Positions 1 through 6,964 of a stretch of DNA of 64,000 nucleotides are shown piece after piece. How positions within the stretch are numbered: the stretch's first letter is position 1; every line of letters begins with the position of its first letter. Origin of the DNA: Bacteroidota bacterium (GTDB taxonomy: Bacteria; Bacteroidota; Bacteroidia; Chitinophagales; Chitinophagaceae). Both the position numbers and the translations under genes were made by a program. The stretch lies in assembly GCA_018266555.1 (NCBI GenBank), contig JAFEAF010000006.1, forward strand, positions 37,088 to 101,087, written 5' to 3'. The notes beneath the pieces were generated by a model. It had not been told where the DNA came from, made no database searches, and was given only the letters and a program-made list of their open reading frames with translations.

Positions 1-53
1 AGAGCATCTGCCTTACAAGCAGAGGGTCGGCGGTTCGATCCCGTCAACTCCCA
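1..53 (+). tRNA. tRNA-Val (anticodon TAC), 5' end cut off by the window
   Basis: The 3' part of a tRNA gene. The anticodon stem TCTGC/GCAGA (7-11 and 19-23) closes a seven-base loop at 12-18 with anticodon TAC at 14-16, which reads the Val codon GTA. A five-pair T arm (one G-T pair) with loop TTCGATC follows, then the acceptor strand AACTCCC and discriminator A at 53. CCA is not encoded. The acceptor 5' strand and most of the D arm lie outside the window. Confidence 0.95.
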
Positions 54-54
54 C

Positions 55-90
55 AAAACCTCCGGTTTTTCCGGGGGTTTTCTTTTTTTA
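55..90 (+). terminator. Rho-independent terminator of the tRNA-Val transcript
   Basis: An 11-bp hairpin: AAAACCTCCGG at 55-65 pairs with CCGGGGGTTTT at 71-81, with one G-T pair and a TTTTT loop. A T-rich run follows at 82-89. It starts two bases after the tRNA discriminator, so it ends the tRNA transcript and separates it from clpS. Confidence 0.9.
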
Positions 91-181
91 ATTTACTCAG
101 CCTGTTCTTATATTTTTTTATATTATTTCATAAAAAGTAATTGTATTGTATAATTACGATACCACAGAAAATTTTTATTTA

Positions 182-189
182 TATTTTTG
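182..189 (+). promoter_or_regulatory. Bacteroidota -7 box, promoter of clpS(-aat)
   Basis: TATTTTTG matches the TAnnTTTG -7 consensus of Bacteroidota exactly. It lies 18 nt before the clpS ATG, so the leader would be short. No convincing -33 TTTG is visible at the usual distance. Confidence 0.45.
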
Positions 190-207
190 TACCAGGAAGT
201 TTCATGA

Positions 208-510
208 ATGAGTTCATCTAAAAACGATAATAAAACCAGGAAGCAGGAAAGTGCAGAAGTATTTACCCTTGTAGAAGAACCTTGTCATCTGATAGTATGG
301 AATGATGAGGTGAATACTTTTGAGTGGGTTATTGAAACATTGATGGAAGTCTGCGGCCATAGTTATGAACAGGCAGAACAATGCTCTTATATTATTCACT
401 TCAAAGGAAAATACGCTGTAAAACAAGGTGTTTATGAGGAATTAAAACCACAATGTAATGCCATCACCGAAAGAGGCATTGGTGCTACTGTGGAGGTAAT
501 TACCGAGTAG
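208..510 (+). CDS. clpS: ATP-dependent Clp protease adaptor ClpS
   Basis: ClpS binds proteins with destabilising N-terminal residues and delivers them to the Clp unfoldase for degradation. The 100-residue protein has the family layout: a variable polar N-terminus, then the core beginning LIVWNDEVNTFEWV. Asn32 and Asp33 and His64 (in YIIHFKG) match the residues that hold the N-terminal amine in characterised ClpS proteins. The ATG at 208 is preferred; an ATG four bases upstream is out of frame. The next gene, aat, starts 49 nt later on the same strand and makes N-degrons, so the pair forms a functional unit. No clpA or clpC is nearby, so the partner unfoldase is encoded elsewhere. Confidence 0.93.
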   Translation: MSSSKNDNKTRKQESAEVFTLVEEPCHLIVWNDEVNTFEWVIETLMEVCGHSYEQAEQCSYIIHFKGKYAVKQGVYEELKPQCNAITERGIGATVEVITE

Positions 511-559
511 TTAATTCCTGATTATATTTTCCTGGCTTCATTCTTTATAAATCCCGATA

Positions 560-1234
560 ATGGCGCTTTGGGTTTTGGATAAAGATTTATCATTCCCGCC
601 GGTTGACACCGCACAGCCAGATGGGTTACTGGCTATGGGTGGAGACCTTTCTCCGGAACGATTACTACTAGCTTATCGCCATGGCATTTTTCCCTGGTAT
701 GAAGGAGAATTTATTTTATGGTGGTGCCCCGACCCCCGGTTTGTACTTTTTCCAAATGAATTAAAAATTAACAGGAGCACCCGCTCATTGTTGAAAAAAA
801 ATAAAATGGAGACCTCAGAACAACAATTAGAATTCAGTGTTAATAAATCTTTTAATGAAGTAATTCATCATTGTAAAAAAATAATGCGGCCTGGGCAGGA
901 TGGTACCTGGATTACCGATGAAATGGAAGCCGCCTATATCCGATTGCACGAAATGGGCTATGCTCACAGTGCAGAGGTATGGAAAGAAGGGAAACTTGTT
1001 GGAGGAGTGTATGGCATCAGGCTGGGAAAAGTTTTTTTCGGAGAAAGCATGTTCAGCAAAATCAGTAATGCTTCACGGGTTGCATTCATAAACTACATAA
1101 AACTATTAGCCGAAGAAGGAATAGAATTAATAGACTGCCAGGTATATACTGATTATTTAGAAAGTTTTGGCGCCCGGATGATTTCAAGGAAAGAATTTTG
1201 TACTAAACTGAAATTCTTAATTTCCCATTATTGA
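560..1234 (+). CDS. aat: Leucyl/phenylalanyl-tRNA--protein transferase
   Basis: Aat transfers Leu or Phe from charged tRNA to the N-terminus of proteins that begin with Lys or Arg, marking them for ClpS recognition. The 224-residue cytosolic protein shows the family blocks near the N-terminus (FPPVDTAQPDGLLAMGGDLS, then YRHGIFPWY), the central WITDEMEAAY segment, and the GVYGIRLGKVFFGESMFS block typical of the GNAT-like catalytic domain. Length is normal. It follows clpS with a 49-nt gap and no terminator, so cotranscription is likely. Confidence 0.95.
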   Translation: MALWVLDKDLSFPPVDTAQPDGLLAMGGDLSPERLLLAYRHGIFPWYEGEFILWWCPDPRFVLFPNELKINRSTRSLLKKNKMETSEQQLEFSVNKSFNEVIHHCKKIMRPGQDGTWITDEMEAAYIRLHEMGYAHSAEVWKEGKLVGGVYGIRLGKVFFGESMFSKISNASRVAFINYIKLLAEEGIELIDCQVYTDYLESFGARMISRKEFCTKLKFLISHY

Positions 1235-1250
1235 TTATTAAAACCGCTCT

Positions 1251-1982
1251 TTAAAATTTTGATCCCAGGTAGTGTGGCAGCATTTCCCGCCAGGTATTCC
1301 AGTCATGTGGCCATTCGGGGCCCCAAACGGAAAGTTCGTACCAGATTCCCTTGTCATAAAGTATTCTTGCAAATTTTCCGCTCGCCGCCGGGTCTTCATA
1401 AGCGCCGCTGCCGGTGAGAATATGAATGTGTTTACTGTTTCTTATTTGTTCCAATATGGTATGATCGGTGAGGTTAGGCATATAATGTACCGGGCTGTTG
1501 AAATACACATCATCATCAAAATAACCTTTTGTGTATTCCGATAGATCATACACACCACTCATGGCTATCACGCCATTGATAATATCAGGTCGCTTTAAAA
1601 AAAGATTCATACTGTGCAAAGCACCAAAGGATGCACCACAGGTAATGATCGGCGTTTCTGAACTGGTTTTTGCCCTGATATAAGGGACCACTTCATTAAA
1701 AACATAATCATTCCATTGCTGATGGCGGATAGCCTTATGCCGGGGGTCCATGTTATTATTTAACCAACTTTCATTGTTTATACTATCAATGGAAAACACC
1801 TTCACTTTTCCGGTATCAATAAAAGGGGCAATATGATCCATCAATTGAAACCGTTCATACTCCAGGTAATCGGCAGCAGCAGTAGGCACAAGTAGCAAGG
1901 CAAATCCATAATCTCCATAAACGGAAACAGGCATTTCTTTATTTAATGATGGGCTGTACCAGGATGTTAACTCTCTCTTCAT
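1251..1982 (-). CDS. Putative alpha/beta-hydrolase esterase
   Basis: A 243-residue cytosolic protein of the putative-esterase type (esterase D-like fold). The nucleophile elbow G-A-S-F-G puts the catalytic serine at Ser118. Asp197 (GAYEDP) and His226 (EWPHDW) fit as the other triad members by position and spacing. No signal peptide is visible. It is convergent with aat and followed upstream by a separate exported-protein gene on the same strand, 25 nt away, so the two may be cotranscribed. Substrate cannot be told; close relatives are usually annotated only as esterase. Confidence 0.75.
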   Translation of the reverse strand: MKRELTSWYSPSLNKEMPVSVYGDYGFALLLVPTAAADYLEYERFQLMDHIAPFIDTGKVKVFSIDSINNESWLNNNMDPRHKAIRHQQWNDYVFNEVVPYIRAKTSSETPIITCGASFGALHSMNLFLKRPDIINGVIAMSGVYDLSEYTKGYFDDDVYFNSPVHYMPNLTDHTILEQIRNSKHIHILTGSGAYEDPAASGKFARILYDKGIWYELSVWGPEWPHDWNTWREMLPHYLGSKF

Positions 1983-2007
1983 ATTTGTTGGTTTAGATTA
2001 CCTGAAT

Positions 2008-2538
2008 TTATTGCAATTCCGGGAAATAAATAATACGGCAATTCATTTTCGGCCTTTCCCCTTTGGGCACAATCACAATGATTTTTGTCGTAATGGTTTG
2101 GCCGTTCCGGATTGCATAACCTGCTTCTGCATTTACAAACCGGTATTTTTCTTTTACCTGTTCATCAGGAATTTTCACATTGGTGTACCAGGTCTTTGCG
2201 GAAACAGTTCCTTTTTTTGCAGTCAGTCTTTTACCGGTGGCATTCAAACAATTAAACTCTGCAATTTGCATTTCATCTGTACTGCTGCTGGCTGAATTGC
2301 CTTTGCTGACGAAAGGAAGTAGCTTTAAGCACCCGCTCTTATTGGTAACATATATATTCAATTCGAATCGGTTGTATTCATCTCCTTTCACTTCTTTCGA
2401 ACTTTCATTGCTGATATAATAACCATATTCCAATCCATTATATGAGTAAGGAGAATTTTCTTCAATATCTACTATTTGCTGGGATAGTGCCGGGATTGCA
2501 AAAAGAGTGAGTGCTAAATAAATTTTGATTTTTCTCAT
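2008..2538 (-). CDS. Secreted protein of unknown function
   Basis: A 176-residue protein with a clear signal peptide (hydrophobic core at 5-17, likely cleavage after ALSQ). The mature part is beta-rich with two cysteines (near residues 70 and 98) that could form a disulfide. I recognise no catalytic motif. It sits 25 nt upstream of the esterase gene on the same strand. Its own promoter is probably in the 395-nt gap before the receiver gene, since no box is obvious right next to the start. Confidence 0.6.
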   Translation of the reverse strand: MRKIKIYLALTLFAIPALSQQIVDIEENSPYSYNGLEYGYYISNESSKEVKGDEYNRFELNIYVTNKSGCLKLLPFVSKGNSASSSTDEMQIAEFNCLNATGKRLTAKKGTVSAKTWYTNVKIPDEQVKEKYRFVNAEAGYAIRNGQTITTKIIVIVPKGERPKMNCRIIYFPELQ

Positions 2539-2933
2539 AAGAAATTTATACGAATTTAATTTTAAATCAGTATCTGGTGTAATGAATTAAGCTTCTGAGA
2601 CAATTTTTTATTAACAGCAAACTCCTTATGTTCATAACCATAATTGCTTAAACCAGGAGATTACTTATAATATAATCACAAAATATGTTTGACGTTTATC
2701 AAAAATAAGAACCTTGTATTTGGTAATTCAGCTAAGTATTTTTACTTTAGATTTTCCGTATTTTTACTAATCCCACGAATGTCCCATGAAATGGCCATAG
2801 CAGCTCTGGTTAACTAAACTCCCTTATAAAAAATTTGAATACTAAGATTTAAAACTCTTGATAGTTGAAAGCAGGAAAATTATTCATACCCAGTAATTTT
2901 TAATTCTTAAGATTCAATTAAACACTGCCTCCG
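2539..2933. other. 395-nt divergent intergenic region
   Basis: AT-rich spacer between the divergent secreted-protein gene and the receiver gene. No gene, tRNA, strong hairpin or clear promoter was found. A TTTG at 2688 and a TGTATTTG at 2715 look like a -33/-7 pair, but the spacing (23 nt) is long and the -7 box has one mismatch. Confidence 0.5.
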
Positions 2934-3350
2934 ATGAATGAAAACAAAATCCGGGTTATGCTGGTAGATGACCACCGGTTGATTTTAGAATCATGGAAAA
3001 TACTTTTAGAAAACGATACCCGGTTTTCTATAGTATCTGAGTGTGAAAATGGTGATGAAGCCATCCGGGAAGCGGCCAGGGTACTTCCTGATATCATTCT
3101 GATGGATATAAATATGTCGCCTATGAATGGTTTTGAAGCCACTGAAAAAATATTAAACACGCATTCGGATTTAAGAATTATTGGTATCTCTATAAATAAT
3201 CAACCCACTTACGCCAGTCATATTATGAAATTAGGCGCCAAAGGATTTGTATGCAAAGATTCTTCCTTTGAAGAATTGACAACGGCCATTGTAAAAGTGC
3301 ATCAGGGCCATGAATATGTTTGCAAAGAAGTCCGGAAAAATATGAACTGA
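2934..3350 (+). CDS. Stand-alone response-regulator receiver protein
   Basis: A 138-residue CheY-like receiver with no output domain. Conserved acidic residues are Asp12/Asp13, the phosphoacceptor is Asp58 (IILMDIN), the switch Ser is Ser86 and the conserved Lys is Lys108. Its sequence style (VDDH, and the GAKGFVCKDSS block) is that of NarL/LuxR-family receivers, but it stops about where the linker to the helix-turn-helix would begin. No kinase is adjacent; valS follows on the same strand. It may act by protein-protein contact, or be a truncated NarL-type regulator. The gene ends in a normal stop with no HTH remnant seen downstream. Confidence 0.8.
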   Translation: MNENKIRVMLVDDHRLILESWKILLENDTRFSIVSECENGDEAIREAARVLPDIILMDINMSPMNGFEATEKILNTHSDLRIIGISINNQPTYASHIMKLGAKGFVCKDSSFEELTTAIVKVHQGHEYVCKEVRKNMN

Positions 3351-3438
3351 ATTTTCCCCATATTTTTTTGCAATAAACCGTCCTCATATTTCATTGTGAA
3401 ATCCTGCTAATGCATAAACGATCAGTTGCTTAAAACCT

Positions 3439-3446
3439 TAAATTTG
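3439..3446 (+). promoter_or_regulatory. -7 box directly before the valS start
   Basis: TAAATTTG matches TAnnTTTG exactly and ends six bases before the valS ATG at 3453. Transcription from it would begin at or within a few bases of the start codon, giving a leaderless or nearly leaderless mRNA. Confidence 0.5.
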
Positions 3447-3452
3447 CCTCCC

Positions 3453-6152
3453 ATGGAATTAAGCAAAAATTTTGATCATTGCAGTGCTGAACAAAACTGG
3501 TACCGGCATTGGCTGGAGAAAAAATATTTTCACAGCACACCGGACAACCGCCCGGTGAATGAACGATATACCATTGTAATACCTCCGCCCAATGTAACCG
3601 GAATTTTGCACATGGGACATTGCCTCAATAATACTATACAGGATATTTTAATAAGGTATGCCCGTATGCAGGGAAAAAACACATGCTGGGTTCCCGGTAC
3701 GGATCATGCATCCATCGCCACGGAGGCTAAAGTGGTGCAAATGCTCAGGGAAAAAGGCATCACCAAATCATCGCTTACACGGGAAGAATTTTTGAAATAT
3801 GCCTGGGAATGGAAAGAAAAATACGGCGGTATTATTCTTCAGCAATTAAAAAAACTGGGGTGCAGTTGTGATTGGGACCGCACGGCATTTACTATGGATA
3901 CTGATTACTACCAGTCCGTGATCGCTGTATTTATAGACTTGTACAATAAAGGTTATATCTACCGTGGCAAACGAATGATCCATTGGGATGTAAAAGCAAA
4001 AACAGCGTTGAGCGATGAAGAAGTGTTCAGAAAAGAAACAAAACAAAAGCTTGTTTATATAAAATATCCATTGGCACAAAAAGATCAGCAAGGGAATATT
4101 AAAAAAATAAATGACAGTATTACCATCGCAACGGTTCGCCCGGAAACGATTATGGCCGATGTTGCTATTTGTGTGCACCCAAAAGATGAAAGGTATAAGC
4201 CTCTTCAAGGTAAATATGCTTTGATTCCTCTTATTGATAAATTAATTCCAATCATCGCCGATGAATATGTCAGTATGGATTTTGGAACCGGAGCTTTAAA
4301 AATTACACCGGCACATGATGCAAACGATTTTCAGATAGGATTGAAACATAAACTTGAAATTGTTGACATACTAAACGAAGATGGTACTTTGAATAATGAA
4401 GCACAGATATTTGTTGGAGAAGATCGCTTTGAAGCAAGAAAGAAAATTGTAAAAGAACTCGAATCAAAAGGATTTATTGCAAAGATTGAAGAGTATACAA
4501 GTGAAGTGGGTTATTCAGAACGCACTGATGCTGTTGTAGAGCCCCGGCTGAGTTTACAATGGTGGGTGGATATGAAAAAAATATCTGAACCGGCATTAAA
4601 AGCAGTGATGGACGGCGAGATAAAGTTTCACCCGGCAAAATTTAAAAATCTTTATCGCCATTGGATGGAGAATATAAAAGACTGGTGTATCAGCCGCCAG
4701 CTATGGTGGGGCCATCGTATCCCGGCATGGTATGATGAACAGGGAAGATTTGTGGTAGCCCGAAATGAAGAGGAAGCTAAAGAAATATTCAATAAGCAAT
4801 ACCCTTCTGCCGGCAGGCAAGGATCATTTATCAATGTTCAATTAAAACAGGATGAAGATGTATTGGATACCTGGTTTTCATCCTGGCTCTGGCCGTTTGA
4901 AGTCTTTCATGGATTAAGTAATCCCGGCAATGCTGATATGAAATATTATTACCCCACTCAAACATTGGTGACAGCACCTGAAATTATTTTCTTCTGGGTA
5001 GCCCGGATGATCATGGCCGGCTATGAATACATGAAAGAAAAACCATTCAGCGATGTGTATTTTACCGGTATTGTCCGGGATGAGTTAGGAAGAAAAATGA
5101 GCAAGCAATTAGGAAATTCACCTGACTTACTCGGATTAATTGATAAATACGGAGCCGATGCTGTTCGCTTCGGAACCATTATCTCCTCCCCTGCCGGCAA
5201 TGATCTGTTGTTTGATGTAAAAGAAGAAAGTACCCTGAAGCAGGGAAGTTTTTTTGTAAATAAGATTTGGAATGCATTGAAGTTGGTCAGGAGTTGGGAG
5301 TCGAGAATCGGGAGTGATGAGCCAAGAGCCGGGAGTCGGGAGTCGGGAAATAATTTTGCAGTGGATTGGTTTGAAAACAGGCTAAACGAAGTAAAAGGTG
5401 AGCTGGAAAAAATGCTTGGGGAGTTTCGTTTAAGCGAAGCCTTAAAAACAATTTATTCATTAATATGGGATGATTTCTGCAGTTGGTATCTGGAATGGGT
5501 AAAACCCGAGTTTGAAAAACCGGTTGATAAAAAAGTTTATGAAAAAACAATTGATTTTTTTGAAGAGTTAATGCAGTTATTACATCCATTCATGCCATTC
5601 GTTACGGAAGAAATTTATCATCAGTTAAAAGAAAGGAACGAATCAGATGATATTTGTGTCAAATTATTCCCGGGCATTAAAGCCACCGATGTTTCTAAAT
5701 TGCAAGTCGGCTCCTTATTAAAAGAAGCCATCACAGCCATCCGGGACGCTAGAAATAAAAATCAGGTTAAACCTAAGGAACATATCAAACTGCACATACA
5801 AACAAACAAGAAAGATGCTTACGAAAGAATAAAGAATATTTGTTCGAGGCAAATTAATGCTGAAAATATTTCGTTTACGGATGAAGCGGTTCCAAATTCA
5901 ATTGCAGTTGTCATCCAAAAAGATACTTTTTACATAGAAACCGAAAGACAAGTAAACCCATCATTGCAAAAAGAACAACTTCAGAAAGACCTTGAATATC
6001 AAAAAGGATTTCTACTCTCGATAGAAAAAAAGTTGAACAACGAACGATTTGTTCAAAATGCTAAACCAGAAGTTATTGAACTGGAACAAAAGAAAAAAAA
6101 GGATGCCCTGGCCAAAATCAAAGTTATTGAAGAAAGTTTGGCAGCCTTATAG
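3453..6152 (+). CDS. valS: Valyl-tRNA synthetase
   Basis: Class I synthetase that charges tRNA-Val and edits mischarged Thr. The 899-residue protein has the HIGH signature as HMGH at residues 53-56, the CP1 editing domain at roughly 200-340, the KMSKQ signature near 548, an all-helical anticodon-binding domain, and a C-terminal coiled coil (about 840-899). The ATG at 3453 (MELSKNFD) is the family start; a TTG 27 nt upstream would add nonconserved residues. Two stretches look foreign: a GC-rich palindrome at 4803-4822 and a run of eight 7-bp repeats at 5290-5345 (residues about 613-631), before the anticodon domain. Both are in frame, so the gene appears functional. Confidence 0.97.
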   Translation: MELSKNFDHCSAEQNWYRHWLEKKYFHSTPDNRPVNERYTIVIPPPNVTGILHMGHCLNNTIQDILIRYARMQGKNTCWVPGTDHASIATEAKVVQMLREKGITKSSLTREEFLKYAWEWKEKYGGIILQQLKKLGCSCDWDRTAFTMDTDYYQSVIAVFIDLYNKGYIYRGKRMIHWDVKAKTALSDEEVFRKETKQKLVYIKYPLAQKDQQGNIKKINDSITIATVRPETIMADVAICVHPKDERYKPLQGKYALIPLIDKLIPIIADEYVSMDFGTGALKITPAHDANDFQIGLKHKLEIVDILNEDGTLNNEAQIFVGEDRFEARKKIVKELESKGFIAKIEEYTSEVGYSERTDAVVEPRLSLQWWVDMKKISEPALKAVMDGEIKFHPAKFKNLYRHWMENIKDWCISRQLWWGHRIPAWYDEQGRFVVARNEEEAKEIFNKQYPSAGRQGSFINVQLKQDEDVLDTWFSSWLWPFEVFHGLSNPGNADMKYYYPTQTLVTAPEIIFFWVARMIMAGYEYMKEKPFSDVYFTGIVRDELGRKMSKQLGNSPDLLGLIDKYGADAVRFGTIISSPAGNDLLFDVKEESTLKQGSFFVNKIWNALKLVRSWESRIGSDEPRAGSRESGNNFAVDWFENRLNEVKGELEKMLGEFRLSEALKTIYSLIWDDFCSWYLEWVKPEFEKPVDKKVYEKTIDFFEELMQLLHPFMPFVTEEIYHQLKERNESDDICVKLFPGIKATDVSKLQVGSLLKEAITAIRDARNKNQVKPKEHIKLHIQTNKKDAYERIKNICSRQINAENISFTDEAVPNSIAVVIQKDTFYIETERQVNPSLQKEQLQKDLEYQKGFLLSIEKKLNNERFVQNAKPEVIELEQKKKKDALAKIKVIEESLAAL
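4803..4822. repeat. GC-rich palindrome inside valS
   Basis: Contains the perfect palindrome CTGCCGGCAG (4807-4816) flanked by CCTT and AAGG. In the protein it gives the Gly/Ser/Arg-rich stretch PSAGRQGS in a variable part of the synthetase. It resembles the palindrome at 8943-8965 in another gene, so I infer a dispersed element. Confidence 0.45.
5290..5345. repeat. Degenerate heptamer tract inside valS
   Basis: Eight consecutive 7-bp units in unbroken register, such as GGAGTTG, GGAGTCG, AGAATCG and GGAGTGA, with GGAGTCG appearing three times. The reading frame stays open because the 7-bp period cycles through all three frames, giving Ser/Arg/Glu/Gly-rich residues of a kind not expected in ValRS. 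One of six such tracts in the window, each with a different consensus. Confidence 0.85.
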
Positions 6153-6236
6153 GAGTTTTTTATTTTGTGCAAATAAATCACCCTTTATTAGGTTGTAGCA
6201 TACGATAGCCCGGAATATTTACATCAAAAAGAATTC

Positions 6237-6872
6237 ATGAAAAAGATTGTAAAAAAGTCTTTACTGATTGTCCTGCTATCTTCTGCATGTGCTTTTTCCC
6301 ATGCACAGCTTATCAAAAATTTTGACCATAATACTCTCCGGGAATTCTCAGAAGACCGAACGAAAGGGCTTACCTGGTTTATGCAAAACGTTTCCAGCAC
6401 AACAGGCGCCATCAGCTTTGGAATTCCCACCGTATTAATTATTAAAGGAATAGTTTCGAATGATAAACTAACCTTTAAAAAAGGAATGTATATGGTAAAA
6501 ACGATGGCTGTTTCTACAGCTATTACTTTCATTCTGAAATATACAGTTAACCGTAAACGCCCCTTTGAAGTTGACTCTCTGATTACAAAAGCAAGTAGCG
6601 GTGGTGGTCCGTCATTTCCATCTGGCCATACCTCCCTTGCCTTTGCCACAGCCACTTCCTTATCATTTGCTTATCCTAAATGGTATGTAATCATACCGTC
6701 ATACTTATGGGCAGGAACGGTTGCTTATTCCCGGATGTATCTCGGTGTGCATTATCCTACAGATGTATGGGTTGGTGCTGTTGTAGGTACACTCAGCGGC
6801 TTTCTCAGCTATAAGCTCAACAATTGGATCTACCACAAAAAAAATATGCCGGTAATACCGACAATCTATTGA
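6237..6872 (+). CDS. PAP2-family phosphatase, membrane or periplasmic
   Basis: Acid phosphatase of the PAP2 superfamily, which removes phosphate from lipid substrates such as phosphatidate or undecaprenyl diphosphate. All three motifs are present: K101-x6-R108-P109, P128-S-G-H131, and S165-R166-x5-H172-x3-D176. The 211-residue protein has a signal peptide (cleavage probably after SHAQ) and hydrophobic segments near 90-100, 148-163 and 175-190. It stands alone between valS and a convergent gene. Substrate is unknown; undecaprenyl-pyrophosphate or lipid A phosphatase are both possible. Confidence 0.85.
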   Translation: MKKIVKKSLLIVLLSSACAFSHAQLIKNFDHNTLREFSEDRTKGLTWFMQNVSSTTGAISFGIPTVLIIKGIVSNDKLTFKKGMYMVKTMAVSTAITFILKYTVNRKRPFEVDSLITKASSGGGPSFPSGHTSLAFATATSLSFAYPKWYVIIPSYLWAGTVAYSRMYLGVHYPTDVWVGAVVGTLSGFLSYKLNNWIYHKKNMPVIPTIY

Positions 6873-6964
6873 TCATTTATAAAATTTTATCCCCCTCATC
6901 ATATTAGTTTTAGAAAAACAACAGCAAAATGCTTAATATTCTTCATCTTTATGCTTACCGTTGG

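Noticed and set aside
2688-2722. A possible -33/-7 promoter pair in the gap before the receiver gene
   Set aside because: Spacing is longer than usual and the -7 box has a mismatch; about 200 nt from the gene.
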